Notes: a model not told the origin generated them from the sequence alone. Positions 6,939 through 16,339 are shown, numbered from the stretch's first letter. The stretch: 64,000 nt of DNA from Flavobacterium sp. (GCA_014377455.1 JACMPO010000077.1:81443-145442), one strand, 5' to 3'. Numbers and translations are program-made.

Positions 6939-9627
6939 AGTGCAACATCAGTATTACAAACTATTCTTATTGCTATTAATTTTAGGAAATATTTTTCATA
7001 TAAATGCCCAAGATAGACTTCCATTTGACCAAGGAAAAAAATACATTTTATCTGATGTAAATGTACTTGGCAAAATTAGTTACAATCAGCAAACAGTTGT
7101 AACGTTTGCTGGACTCGAAAAAGGACAATCCATTACAGTACCTGGAGAAGAAATAAGCAATGCTATAAAAAAGTTAGGAAAACTAGGCTTATTTAGTGAA
7201 ATCGATTTTTACGTTAATAAAATTAAAGGAGATAGTATTTCATTAGATTTGAATATTGTTGAACTTCCTAAACTTAATGAAGTAAAATTTACAGGTGTAA
7301 AAAAAGCAAAAGTCGAAGAGCTAATTAAAGAAAATGCTTTGACAAAAGGTAAAATAGTAAACGAAAATTTACTGACTACTACCAAAAATTATCTGGAAAA
7401 TAAATACAAAAAGGATGGTTATTTTAATACAAAAGTAACCATTAGAACTATTGCAGATACTACTTCTGGAAATAATGTTAACATGCTCGTTGGTATTGAT
7501 AAAGGAGACAAAATTAAAATAGAAAAAATTGCTTTTGAAGGAAACACAAAGTTTTCTGACGCTAGACTTCGGAAGGCAATGAAAAACACAAAGCAAATAA
7601 ATCCTATTAGACTTCTAAAAGCATCAAAATTTGTAAAAAGTAAATACAATGATGATTTAAATAAAGTAGTTGATGCCTACAAAGAGAAAGGATATCGTGA
7701 TGCTCGTGTTATATCTGATTCTGTTTGGTTAAACAAAAAAAGTGAGAAATTAGACATTAACATTAAGCTAGAAGAAGGACATAAATATTACTTTGGAAAC
7801 ATTAAATTTATAGGTAATTCGGTTTATTCTGATAAAATGCTGAATGAAATACTTGGAATCAACAAAGGTGATGTTTACAATGGTGTTTTGTTAGAAAAAC
7901 GAATTGCAGATAAAACGAAACCTGATGGTGAAGATATTACCAATTTATATCAAAATAACGGGTATTTATTTTCTAACATAAATCCAGTAGAAGTAAGAAC
8001 TGCAAATGATTCCATTGATTTTGAAATTCGAATAACAGAAGGTCCTATTGCTTATTTCAATAAAATTTCGGTTGTAGGAAATGATAAAACCAACGATAAA
8101 GTTATTTATAGAGAATTACGCACTAAACCAGGAGAAAAATATAGCAAAGAAGATTTAGTACGTACCATAAGAGAAATTGGACAACTAGGATTTTTTGATC
8201 CCGAAGCTATAGAGCCAAAATTTAAAAATGTTGATCCTACAGCTGGTACGGTAGATATTGAATATCATTTAGTTGAAAAAGGTTCGAGCCAGGTAGAACT
8301 TCAAGGTGGTTACGGTGGTGGTGGATTTATTGGAACTCTAGGGTTATCATTCAATAATTTTTCCATAAAAAATATCTTCAAAAAAGAAGCTTACAAACCT
8401 TTACCAATGGGTGATGGACAAAAAGTGTCGTTACGAGCACAAGCAAGTTCTTATTTTCAAACGTATAGCCTTTCGTTTTCTGAACCTTGGTTTGGTGGAA
8501 AAAAACCTGTGAGTTTTTCAACATCATTATCTCACAGTAAGCAATTTTTATATACCGGAAGTTCCAGTAGCGTTGATAAAAGCAGAAGTTTCAATATAAC
8601 ATCATTATCTGTAGGTATTGCTAAAAGACTTACAGTTCCCGATGATTATTTTGTACTATCTAACTCAGTAAGTTTTCAATATTATGACTTACACAATTAT
8701 AACTCAGGACTTTTTACCTTTGGTAACGGAGCTTCACGTAATTTAGCTTTTACTACTGGATTATCGCGAAATAATAAAGGTGTAAATCCTGTATTCCCAA
8801 CGCGTGGATCAGAATTCAGTTTATCTGCAAAATTCACACTTCCCTATTCCTTATTTAACGGTGTTGATTATGCCGATTTAAAAAACCAAGAAGCTTATAA
8901 ATTAAAATACAGTGCTGGATCGGGATTGCAAACAACAGCTAATTCTAATGGTGAAATTGTACAAGAAGGCGATTTTATAAACGAAACTGCTACCAACTCG
9001 GGCTTATATCAAAAAGTATATAGCTATACTGATGCTAAAACTGATCAAGGGAAAGTAGATCAAGAAAAATTTAAATGGTTAGAGTACTATAAAATAAAAT
9101 TTAAAGCAGATTGGTACACTAAAATTTATGGAAATTTAATTTTAAGAAGTTTAGGAGAATTTGGTTACCTTGGTGCATATAATCCAGCAAGAGGCGTTAG
9201 TGTTAGCGATCCAAATCGTGGTGTTGTGCCTTTTGAGCGATTTTTTGTAGGAGGAGATGGTTTAGCAAATTATTCATTAGATGGTCGAGAAGTAGTTCAA
9301 CTTCGAGGATATCCAAATCAATCATTATCATCTCAAAGCGGTGATGCTATTTATAATAAGTTTTCTTTAGAATTAAGATACCCAATAACTTTAAAAGCCG
9401 CAGCATCTATTTATGCATTAACTTTTTTAGAAGCTGGCGCATCTTATGACAATTTTAGAGTTTATAATCCGTTCTTGTTACAACGATCTGCAGGATTTGG
9501 AATTAGGATATTTATGCCAGCATTTGGTTTATTGGGAATAGATTTTGCTCACGGTTTTGATGCAATTCCTGGTCAAATAGAAAAAAGTGGATGGCAAACA
9601 CATTTTATTATTGGACAACAATTTTAG
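6916..9627 (+). CDS. bamA: BamA-like outer membrane protein assembly factor
   Basis: BamA folds and inserts beta-barrel proteins into the outer membrane. The product, about 900 residues, has a signal peptide ending FHINAQ. Five POTRA-like repeats follow (about 30-440; e.g. VEELIKENALTKGKIV, GNTKFSDARLRKAM, GNDKTNDKVIYREL). The C-terminal Omp85 barrel includes RGYPNQSLSSQ near strand 6, the conserved VRGF/RGY loop. No suitable ATG exists; I use GTG at 6916, overlapping uppS by 23 bases, and GTG at 6940 (one base after the uppS stop) is equally possible. The track ATG at 6829 would overlap uppS by 110 bases. It is followed by two OmpH/Skp chaperones. Confidence 0.92.
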   Translation: MNKLNYHRVQHQYYKLFLLLLILGNIFHINAQDRLPFDQGKKYILSDVNVLGKISYNQQTVVTFAGLEKGQSITVPGEEISNAIKKLGKLGLFSEIDFYVNKIKGDSISLDLNIVELPKLNEVKFTGVKKAKVEELIKENALTKGKIVNENLLTTTKNYLENKYKKDGYFNTKVTIRTIADTTSGNNVNMLVGIDKGDKIKIEKIAFEGNTKFSDARLRKAMKNTKQINPIRLLKASKFVKSKYNDDLNKVVDAYKEKGYRDARVISDSVWLNKKSEKLDINIKLEEGHKYYFGNIKFIGNSVYSDKMLNEILGINKGDVYNGVLLEKRIADKTKPDGEDITNLYQNNGYLFSNINPVEVRTANDSIDFEIRITEGPIAYFNKISVVGNDKTNDKVIYRELRTKPGEKYSKEDLVRTIREIGQLGFFDPEAIEPKFKNVDPTAGTVDIEYHLVEKGSSQVELQGGYGGGGFIGTLGLSFNNFSIKNIFKKEAYKPLPMGDGQKVSLRAQASSYFQTYSLSFSEPWFGGKKPVSFSTSLSHSKQFLYTGSSSSVDKSRSFNITSLSVGIAKRLTVPDDYFVLSNSVSFQYYDLHNYNSGLFTFGNGASRNLAFTTGLSRNNKGVNPVFPTRGSEFSLSAKFTLPYSLFNGVDYADLKNQEAYKLKYSAGSGLQTTANSNGEIVQEGDFINETATNSGLYQKVYSYTDAKTDQGKVDQEKFKWLEYYKIKFKADWYTKIYGNLILRSLGEFGYLGAYNPARGVSVSDPNRGVVPFERFFVGGDGLANYSLDGREVVQLRGYPNQSLSSQSGDAIYNKFSLELRYPITLKAAASIYALTFLEAGASYDNFRVYNPFLLQRSAGFGIRIFMPAFGLLGIDFAHGFDAIPGQIEKSGWQTHFIIGQQF

Positions 9628-9662
9628 TATATTTGTTTAACATTTCTAAAATCAAGTACGTT

Positions 9663-10664
9663 ATGAAGAAATACATTGTATTATTAATTATTATGATATC
9701 ACTTCCTTTTTCTGCTAATGCACAAACAAGAGGTGTGAAAATTGGTTACATTGATATGGAATATATTCTTGAAAAAGTTCCTGATTATGCAGAAGCAAAA
9801 GTGCAACTTGAAGCAAAAGCGCAAAAGTGGAAACAAGAAATGGAAGTTAAAAAGACCGAAATTAGTAAACTAAGAGAAGGATTAAAGACCGAAAAGGTAT
9901 TGCTCACTAAAGAGCTAATTGCTGAACGAGAAGAGGAAATCGCTTTTTTGGAAACGGAATTATTAGATTACCAACAAAAAAAATTTGGACCTAGTGGCGA
10001 TTTAATTATTCAAAAAGCAGTATTGGTAAAACCCGTTCAAGATCAAGTTTTTAATGCTGTTCAGGATTTAGCAGAAGCCAAAAAATATGATTATATATTT
10101 GATAAGTCTTCTGACTTAACAATGCTGTTTGCTGCAAAAAGATTTGATGTTTCCGATCAAGTGGTTCGCGTTTTAGAACGGGGTGAAAAACGCCAACAAC
10201 GTAGCAAAAAACAATTAAAAGACGAGGCAGAGAAAGAGCGTAAACAAGATATGGTGGATGACAATCCAGCACTTGCCGACCGCAAAAAAGTATTGGATGA
10301 TAAAAAAGCAGAACGTCAGCGATTGCTAGATGAACGAAAACTGGCAGCAGAAGAAAAGAAAAAAGCACAAGACGATGCACGAAAAGAATTGCTTGCAAGT
10401 AAAGGATCTAAAAAAACTGGCACAGTTTCTGATAATAATGTTACAAATCCAGACGCAACTGCTGACGATAAGGCAATAGAATTAAAATTATTAAAAGAAC
10501 AAAAACTTGCGGATGCGGATGCTCTAAAAAAGAAAACCCTTGAAGACAGACAAAAAGTTTTAGAGGATAGAAAAAAAGCATTAGAGGAAAAGAAAGCAAA
10601 AATTTTAGCTGATCGCGAAGCTGCAAAAAAAGAAAAAGAAGATAATAAAAATAAACCAAAATAA
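9663..10664 (+). CDS. OmpH/Skp family chaperone with long charged coiled-coil tail
   Basis: Skp-type periplasmic chaperones carry unfolded outer-membrane proteins to BamA. This 333-residue protein has a signal peptide ending SANAQ, then VKIGYIDMEYILEKVPDY, the OmpH family start. A helical-hairpin core extends to about residue 175. The last ~150 residues are an atypical extension dominated by DRKK, DERK and EEKK heptad-like repeats. Skp itself is about 160 residues, so this copy is twice normal length. I start at ATG 9663 because the track's extra N-terminus overlaps bamA. Antisense ORFs here are shadows of the Lys-rich repeats. Confidence 0.87.
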   Translation: MKKYIVLLIIMISLPFSANAQTRGVKIGYIDMEYILEKVPDYAEAKVQLEAKAQKWKQEMEVKKTEISKLREGLKTEKVLLTKELIAEREEEIAFLETELLDYQQKKFGPSGDLIIQKAVLVKPVQDQVFNAVQDLAEAKKYDYIFDKSSDLTMLFAAKRFDVSDQVVRVLERGEKRQQRSKKQLKDEAEKERKQDMVDDNPALADRKKVLDDKKAERQRLLDERKLAAEEKKKAQDDARKELLASKGSKKTGTVSDNNVTNPDATADDKAIELKLLKEQKLADADALKKKTLEDRQKVLEDRKKALEEKKAKILADREAAKKEKEDNKNKPK

Positions 10665-10689
10665 TTTTAAACAATAATTAATACTAAGA

Positions 10690-11190
10690 ATGATGAAAAG
10701 ATTAAGAAATTTACTAATAGCAACTATTGCTTTACTTGGTTTTCAAACTATTAATGCTCAGGCAAAAATTGCTCATGTTGATGTGAACGAATTAACTGCA
10801 AAAATGCCAGCAGTACTTGATGCACAAACACAATTAAAAAAATTGAGTGAAACTTACAGTGCTGAATACAAAACTATGGTAGACGAATATCAAACCAAAA
10901 TCAAAAAATATGATGCTGAAGCATCAACTACCACAGATGCTGTAAATCAGTCTCGTCAAGTTGAAGTTCAAGACATGGGAAAAAGAATTGGTGAATATCA
11001 AGATACAGCACAAAAAGATTTACAGAAAAAAGAAAGTGATTTGATGAAACCATTAATGGACAAAATAAGACTTTCTATTTCAAAAGTTGGTAAAGCTAAA
11101 GGTTACCAATATGTTTTAAATGCATCAGATTTATTACTTACTGATGGACCAGATTTAACAGCTGATGTAAAAAAAGATTTAGGTTTTTAA
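10690..11190 (+). CDS. OmpH/Skp family periplasmic chaperone
   Basis: A 166-residue Skp homologue of ordinary length. The signal peptide ends TINAQ, followed by KIAHVDVNELTAKMPAVLDAQ, a central coiled coil, and the conserved C-terminal strand KGYQYVLNASDLLLTDG. It lies 25 bases after the long OmpH paralogue and closes the uppS-bamA operon, with a strong terminator just downstream. ATG at 10690 or at 10693 would both work. The role is as a holdase for barrel proteins in transit to BamA, by family knowledge. Confidence 0.9.
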   Translation: MMKRLRNLLIATIALLGFQTINAQAKIAHVDVNELTAKMPAVLDAQTQLKKLSETYSAEYKTMVDEYQTKIKKYDAEASTTTDAVNQSRQVEVQDMGKRIGEYQDTAQKDLQKKESDLMKPLMDKIRLSISKVGKAKGYQYVLNASDLLLTDGPDLTADVKKDLGF

Positions 11191-11209
11191 TAAACTAAAA
11201 TAATTCTAA

Positions 11210-11247
11210 AAAAAAGTTGCAAGATTTAAATCTTGCAACTTTTTTTA
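11210..11247. terminator. Strong bidirectional terminator after ompH
   Basis: AGTTGCAAGATTTAAATCTTGCAACT is a perfect palindrome flanked by A and T runs. It lies between ompH (plus) and the HMA lipoprotein (minus), so it can stop both transcripts. Confidence 0.85.
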
Positions 11248-11279
11248 TTTCTATTTAAACAGAAAATTAAAACGTAAGA

Positions 11280-11660
11280 TTAGCTTTTGCTAACCGTTTT
11301 TAAGTTGGAAACTTTATATGTTTTTCCATCTCCCGTTTCTTCAACAGCATTAACCAAATCTTCTGATTTCAATTTATCTAAATCAAAGTTAATGGTAGCT
11401 TGCTTTTTTTCAAAGTCTACTTTAGCATTTTGGACTCCTTTCATTTCAGAGAGTTTTTTTTCTATTGTTTTTGCGCAACCATCGGGACAAATCATACCAT
11501 CTATAGTAAATGAAGCCGTTTGTGGTTTTACAGCAACAACAATTTCTTTTTTGTTGTCAGAGGATTGTATTTCATTAGTTGCTTTGCTTCCCTTATCTTT
11601 ACAACCAACTATTAGTACTATTGAAAATGCACTTGTAAATATTATTTTATGTAAATTCAT
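11280..11660 (-). CDS. Heavy-metal-associated (HMA) domain lipoprotein
   Basis: A 126-residue predicted lipoprotein: signal sequence then lipobox IVGC (Cys20). An HMA ferredoxin-like fold spans about 50-118: FTIDGMICPDGCAKTIEKKL, ...VDFEKKQATINFD. HMA domains normally bind Cu(I) or other soft metals through MxCxxC. Here the spacing is CxxxC (Cys58, Cys62), a GC(A)-type variant I have seen in flavobacterial homologues. The likely role is periplasmic or outer-membrane metal binding, and copper is only a guess. It is monocistronic between convergent ompH and divergent EamA, with its own promoter box and an adjacent palindrome. Confidence 0.8.
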   Translation of the reverse strand: MNLHKIIFTSAFSIVLIVGCKDKGSKATNEIQSSDNKKEIVVAVKPQTASFTIDGMICPDGCAKTIEKKLSEMKGVQNAKVDFEKKQATINFDLDKLKSEDLVNAVEETGDGKTYKVSNLKTVSKS

Positions 11661-11680
11661 GGTTTCGCTAAATTTTAATT

Positions 11681-11703
11681 GTTAGATATTACTAACAAAA
11701 GTA
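11681..11703 (-). promoter_or_regulatory. Promoter box and operator-like inverted repeat for the HMA lipoprotein
   Basis: On the minus strand TACTTTTG (11703-11696) matches the TAnnTTTG box. Directly downstream lies GTTAGatattaCTAAC (11681-11696), a 5-bp inverted repeat that would cover the transcription start. This suggests a repressor site, but nothing identifies the regulator. Confidence 0.4.
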
Positions 11704-11757
11704 ATGAAATAAATAGGTGCCGATTGATAAAATTATCACAATTTTAGAACTCAAAAG

Positions 11758-12624
11758 ATGATTTCAAAACAGTTAAAATGGATTTTATTAATCACATTAG
11801 CCCTAATTTGGGGAAGCTCATTTATTTTAATGAAAAAAGGTTTGTTAGGATTAAACCCTTTTCAAATAGGCGCTTTGCGAATTATATTTACATCCTTTTT
11901 TGTTATCGTTATTGGATTTAAATCAATTGCTACAATTAAACATTTTCAATGGAAATACATCGCTTTGACCTCGCTATTTGGGACATTTGTTCCCGCGTTT
12001 CTTTTTCCTCTTGCCGAAACAAAAGTTAGTAGTTCTATTTGTTCTATTTTAAACTCTTTAACGCCACTTAACACACTACTAATTGGTGTTTTAACTTTTG
12101 GTTTAACTTATAATAGACGTCAATTTTTAGGAATAATTATCGGTTTGTTTGGAACTGCTATTCTAATATTTACTGGAGATGATGCAGCAAATAGTTCCAA
12201 TTACTACTTTTCTGTTTTCGTGATTATTGCCTCCATCTGCTATGCTATCAATGTAAATTTGATAAAAAAATATTTATCTGATGTGAAACCTCTTGCTATT
12301 ACAACAGGGAATTTTTTGATTTTATTAGTTCCTGCGTTATTAGTTTTGTTTTTTACTGATTTTAAAGATAGAATTCACACGTCAGACACTCAAATTGCAC
12401 TTATTTACATTTTAATTTTAGGTGTAATCGGCACCGGAATTGCCAATATAATTTTCTTTAAACTCATCCAAATGTCATCAGCTTTATTTGCGACGTCAGT
12501 TACTTATCTTATTCCAATTGTAGCATTTTTTTGGGGTATTCTAGATCATGAAAGCCTAACATTTATGCAACTTCTGGGAGCTTTTGTAGTTTTAATTGGA
12601 GTTTACCTTGCTAATAAAAAGTAG
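11758..12624 (+). CDS. EamA/DMT-family transporter
   Basis: A 288-residue inner-membrane protein with ten hydrophobic helices arranged as two EamA repeats (about 5-135 and 150-285). It begins with the typical WILLITLALIWGSSFILMKKGL and ends AFVVLIGVYLANKK. DMT members export amino acids, nucleotide-type metabolites or drugs; the substrate cannot be read from this sequence. It is transcribed divergently from the HMA lipoprotein and stands alone before thiL. Confidence 0.85.
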   Translation: MISKQLKWILLITLALIWGSSFILMKKGLLGLNPFQIGALRIIFTSFFVIVIGFKSIATIKHFQWKYIALTSLFGTFVPAFLFPLAETKVSSSICSILNSLTPLNTLLIGVLTFGLTYNRRQFLGIIIGLFGTAILIFTGDDAANSSNYYFSVFVIIASICYAINVNLIKKYLSDVKPLAITTGNFLILLVPALLVLFFTDFKDRIHTSDTQIALIYILILGVIGTGIANIIFFKLIQMSSALFATSVTYLIPIVAFFWGILDHESLTFMQLLGAFVVLIGVYLANKK

Positions 12625-12694
12625 CTTATTGATTTCAAATTTTGATTACAAGATAATTTAAACGTTAAACCCGAAGCGCAGTTTAAAATCTTTG

Positions 12695-12702
12695 TACATT
12701 TG
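12695..12702 (+). promoter_or_regulatory. Predicted -7 box for thiL
   Basis: TACATTTG matches TAnnTTTG and ends 19 bases before the thiL ATG. No convincing TTTG partner is visible at the expected distance, so the call is moderate. Confidence 0.45.
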
Positions 12703-12721
12703 TTACTATTAAATTTATACA

Positions 12722-13768
12722 ATGATAGAAGACAAAAACCCAAACCGAACTTCGCTATCTCAGTTGGGAGAATTTGGTTTGATTGAACATTTAACTAAAG
12801 GTTTTGATGTAAAAAATTCTTCAACTGTAAAAAGTATTGGAGACGATGGCGCAGTTTTAGATTTTAAGAATAAAAAAGTTGTTATTTCAACCGATTTATT
12901 GATTGAAGGAGTACATTTTGACTTAGCCTACATGCCTTTACGCCATTTAGGATACAAAGCTGTTGTGGTAAATGTTTCTGATATTTGTGCTATGAATGCT
13001 AGAGCAACTCAAATTACAGTTTCGGTTGCAGTGTCAAACAGATTTCCATTAGAAGCAATGGAAGAATTATTTGAAGGAATAAACTTGGCCTCAAAATTTT
13101 ATAATGTAGATGTTATTGGTGGTGACACAACTTCATCTCAAAAAGGATTAATTATTTCGATTACAGCAATAGGCGAAGCTAATGAAGAAGAAATAATTTA
13201 CAGAAGTGGTGCAAAAGAAACCGACTTACTGGTGGTTTCTGGCGACTTAGGATCAGCATATATGGGACTTCAAGTTTTGGAAAGAGAAAAACAAGTGTTT
13301 CAAGTTAATCCAAATAATCAGCCCGATTTAGATGCCTATACGTATTTAATAGAACGCCAATTAAAACCAGAAGCGCGACATGATATAAAAGATATGCTCG
13401 CAAAACTAGAAATAAAGCCTACGGCAATGATTGATATTTCTGACGGATTGTCGTCTGAAATAATTCACATTTGTAAGCAAAGCAAAGTTGGATGCAATCT
13501 TTATGAAGATAAAATTCCCGTTGACCCTCAATTTATAAATGTTTGTGAAGAATTTAATATTGACAGCACAACAGTAGCTATAAATGGTGGCGAAGATTAT
13601 GAACTCCTGTTTACAATTCCTATGGCTGATTTTGATAAAATAAAAGGAAATCCAAATTTCACAGTAATTGGTCATATCACTCAAGAATCTGAAGGAATTC
13701 ATTTAATAACGAGAGCCAACACCAAAATTCCGTTAAAAGCTCGAGGCTGGAATGCACTAGAAGATTAG
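12722..13768 (+). CDS. thiL: Thiamine-monophosphate kinase
   Basis: ThiL phosphorylates thiamine monophosphate to the cofactor thiamine diphosphate. The 348-residue protein has the AIR-synthase-like fold. Visible motifs are GDDGAVLDF near the start, STDLLIEGVHFDLAYM, VNVSDICAMNA, GGDTTSS and DISDGLSSEIIHI. These are the metal- and nucleotide-binding motifs of the ThiL/PurM family. Length is typical for Bacteroidota, slightly longer than E. coli ThiL. It is followed after 19 bases by a histidine kinase on the same strand, apparently without functional connection. No TPP riboswitch was recognised upstream. Confidence 0.94.
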   Translation: MIEDKNPNRTSLSQLGEFGLIEHLTKGFDVKNSSTVKSIGDDGAVLDFKNKKVVISTDLLIEGVHFDLAYMPLRHLGYKAVVVNVSDICAMNARATQITVSVAVSNRFPLEAMEELFEGINLASKFYNVDVIGGDTTSSQKGLIISITAIGEANEEEIIYRSGAKETDLLVVSGDLGSAYMGLQVLEREKQVFQVNPNNQPDLDAYTYLIERQLKPEARHDIKDMLAKLEIKPTAMIDISDGLSSEIIHICKQSKVGCNLYEDKIPVDPQFINVCEEFNIDSTTVAINGGEDYELLFTIPMADFDKIKGNPNFTVIGHITQESEGIHLITRANTKIPLKARGWNALED

Positions 13769-13787
13769 AATTTTATAGAAAAATCTA

Positions 13788-15155
13788 ATGACTTTAAAAA
13801 GAAAAATATCGGTTAATATTGCCATTGCTTTCTCAATAATCTTTGGGCTTGCATCAGTTTTTATTTACATACGTTTTTCAACTTTTAGACTAGAGGAATT
13901 TAATGAACGCCTAGAAGAAAAAGCTCTTAATACAACCAAACTTATTTTAGATGTAAAAAAAATTGATAAAAAATTAATAAAATTAATCGACGAAAATTCT
14001 ATCAATACGTATTATAATGAAAAAACTTTAATATTTAACGACGATTTTAAACTTATATACAGCAGTGTTGGTGACGCTCAAATCAATTGGACACTTGATG
14101 ATTTAAAAAAATTGAGCGTAGTAAAATCTTTTTTTAGGATTGATAAAGAGCGCGATTTGGTTGGTATTCATTTCTCGTTCGAACAAGGCAATTATTATGT
14201 ACTTATAACTGCCGAAGATCGATATGGTAAATCTAAACTAGAATATTTATTAGTTTCTCTTATTTTTACTTTTATTATAAGTTTGCTGGTTGTTTGGTTT
14301 TTTACTTATATTTTCATTAAAAAACAACTTAATCCATTGGATGTTTTTCAACAAAAAATTACATCCATTTCAGCTCACGAACTCAATGAACATTTAGATG
14401 AAAATAATAGTAATGACGAAATAAATTTGCTTACAAAAGCTTTCAATCAGATGCTTACTCGATTAGAAAAATCGTTTGCAACTCAAAAAGAATTTACTTC
14501 AAATGCATCACACGAATTGTTTACACCTCTTACAAGAATTTCGATGCAATTAGAAAACAGTATCAAGTCTGAACAACATTCTGAAACTACTTTAAATTAC
14601 TTAAAAAGTATCAATAATGATGTGCATCAAATGGCAGATTTGATTAACTCTTTACTACTTTTAGCTAAAGTTAATAAAGAAACATCGGGTAAAAAATTTA
14701 AAAAAGTACGAATAGATGAAATCATTTTTGATGCCAACGAACAAGTAAAAAAATTATATCCTAATTTTCAATTGAATTTTGAAATTATTATTGATGATGA
14801 TGTTGAACATTCAATGGAAGTATCTGGAAGTAAATCATTATTAAAAATAGCTTTTACAAACCTTCTTAAAAACGCAAGTTTATATTCGACTGATAGTAAG
14901 GCAAATGTAACAATAACTCAAAGTAAATCTTCTGCTGTTTCAGTTTCAATTTCAAATAGTGGGAAAATAATTTCGGAAGAGGAACAAGCTAAGATATTTG
15001 AACCTTTTATGAGAGGAGAAAATTCTGTAAAAGTTCAAGGTTCAGGACTCGGACTTAGCATAGTTAAAAGAATTTTGGATTATCACAATGCAACCATTTC
15101 TTATCATTCAAAAATTGATAACACCAATATTTTTGAAGTAATCTTATCGAATTAA
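13788..15155 (+). CDS. Sensor histidine kinase (orphan) upstream of RND efflux operon
   Basis: A 455-residue membrane kinase with TM1 at about 9-28, a periplasmic sensor of about 120 residues, and TM2 at about 160-180. HAMP follows, then HisKA with the phosphorylatable His in SNASHELFTPLTR and a HATPase_c domain with the N box (FTNLLKNASLYS) and GSGLGLSIVKRIL. The usual H-box Arg is Phe, and the DxGxG box reads NSGKI, both common in Bacteroidota kinases. No response regulator is adjacent. The next genes on the same strand encode an RND efflux system starting 74 bases downstream, so it may control that pump. The orphan OmpR-type regulator at 34.1 kb is a possible partner. Confidence 0.87.
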   Translation: MTLKRKISVNIAIAFSIIFGLASVFIYIRFSTFRLEEFNERLEEKALNTTKLILDVKKIDKKLIKLIDENSINTYYNEKTLIFNDDFKLIYSSVGDAQINWTLDDLKKLSVVKSFFRIDKERDLVGIHFSFEQGNYYVLITAEDRYGKSKLEYLLVSLIFTFIISLLVVWFFTYIFIKKQLNPLDVFQQKITSISAHELNEHLDENNSNDEINLLTKAFNQMLTRLEKSFATQKEFTSNASHELFTPLTRISMQLENSIKSEQHSETTLNYLKSINNDVHQMADLINSLLLLAKVNKETSGKKFKKVRIDEIIFDANEQVKKLYPNFQLNFEIIIDDDVEHSMEVSGSKSLLKIAFTNLLKNASLYSTDSKANVTITQSKSSAVSVSISNSGKIISEEEQAKIFEPFMRGENSVKVQGSGLGLSIVKRILDYHNATISYHSKIDNTNIFEVILSN

Positions 15156-15229
15156 GTTTTTTTTAAGTGATATCCACATCGAATTTTCATCATTCAGTTG
15201 CACCTTTGTACCCAATTATTTACATAAAA

Positions 15230-16312
15230 ATGAAAAAACTAATCATACTTTTCCCAGTACTATCTTTCGCATTATTTACAAGTTGTAATCAAAAAAAAGA
15301 AGAAAAAGTTGAAATGTCAAAATATACTGTGACAAATCCAGTGATTAAAGACACCGTATTTACAAAAGAATATATTGCACAAATTCAGTCTGTGCAAAAT
15401 GTAGAAATTAGAGCTCAAGAAAAAGGCTATCTTGAAACTTTGCATGTTGATGAAGGTCAATCGGTTAAGTCGGGACAACTTCTTTTTAGTATTATGCCAA
15501 AACTATACGAAGCTGACTATTTAAAAGCAAAAGCCGATGCTAGAATGACAGAAATAGAATATCAAAATGTAAAAACTTTATCTGATAAAAATATCGTTTC
15601 AAAATCAGAACTTGCTATGGCGAGAGCTAAAGTTGACGAAGCTAATGCTGAATTATCATTGGCTCAAACACATCTTTCATTTACCAAAATTAAAGCACCA
15701 TTTGACGGAACTATTGATAGAATTCAATTTAAAAAAGGAAGTTTAATCGATGATGGAACCGTATTAACCAAAATATCAAATAACAAAGAAATTTATGCTT
15801 ATTTCAACATGTCGGAAGTTGAATATTTAGATTATAAAACTCGTAACAAGAGCGATATCAATAATCAGGCAGGTTTATTATTATCAAACGGAACTAAACA
15901 TAATCATCAAGGTTATATAGAAACTATCGAAAGTGAATTTGACAATAACACAGGAAATATAGCTTTTAGAGCAAAATTCCCAAATCCGGAATTACTATTA
16001 AAAAATGGTGAAACTGGAAAAGTGCAACTAGTAGTTCCCATAAAAAATGCCTTGCTTATTCCGCAAAAATCTACTTTTGAAATTCAAGATAAAATTTTTG
16101 TCTATGTAGTTGATAAAGATAATGTGGTAAAATCTAGAAACATTGTAGTAAAACAACGCTTGCCGAATGTTTATATAATTCAGTCTGGATTAGTTTCTAC
16201 GGATAAAATATTAGTCGATGGAATTCAAGCCGTTAAAGAAGACGAAAAAATAATTCCTAAATTCATCACTTCAGATAAAATTCTTAATTCCTTAGAATTA
16301 ATCAAACAATAG
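15230..16312 (+). CDS. RND efflux periplasmic adaptor (membrane fusion) lipoprotein
   Basis: The adaptor bridges the inner-membrane RND pump and the outer-membrane channel. The 360-residue product has a lipobox FTSC (Cys19). A lipoyl/barrel-sandwich region follows (AQEKGYLETLHVDEGQSVKSGQLLF), then a helical hairpin, the second lipoyl half (KIKAPFDGTIDRI), and the beta-barrel and membrane-proximal domains. I use ATG 15230, since the track's start precedes a promoter-like TTTG box. It is the first gene of a complete adaptor-pump-channel operon; the pump starts 27 bases after its stop. It is AcrA/MexA class by sequence; the substrate is unknown. Confidence 0.92.
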   Translation: MKKLIILFPVLSFALFTSCNQKKEEKVEMSKYTVTNPVIKDTVFTKEYIAQIQSVQNVEIRAQEKGYLETLHVDEGQSVKSGQLLFSIMPKLYEADYLKAKADARMTEIEYQNVKTLSDKNIVSKSELAMARAKVDEANAELSLAQTHLSFTKIKAPFDGTIDRIQFKKGSLIDDGTVLTKISNNKEIYAYFNMSEVEYLDYKTRNKSDINNQAGLLLSNGTKHNHQGYIETIESEFDNNTGNIAFRAKFPNPELLLKNGETGKVQLVVPIKNALLIPQKSTFEIQDKIFVYVVDKDNVVKSRNIVVKQRLPNVYIIQSGLVSTDKILVDGIQAVKEDEKIIPKFITSDKILNSLELIKQ

Positions 16313-16339
16313 AAAATTTAATAATTCAAACAAATAAGT

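Noticed and set aside
10051-10674. Antisense ORFs (115 and 77 residues) over the ompH tail
   Set aside because: They are reverse-strand shadows of Lys/Glu-rich codons (poly-Leu/Phe translations) with no independent signal.
12665-12690. TTAAAC...GTTTAA inverted repeat before thiL as a TPP riboswitch
   Set aside because: It is too short and lacks the conserved TPP motif sequences (such as CTGAGA). It may be a fortuitous A/T-rich palindrome.
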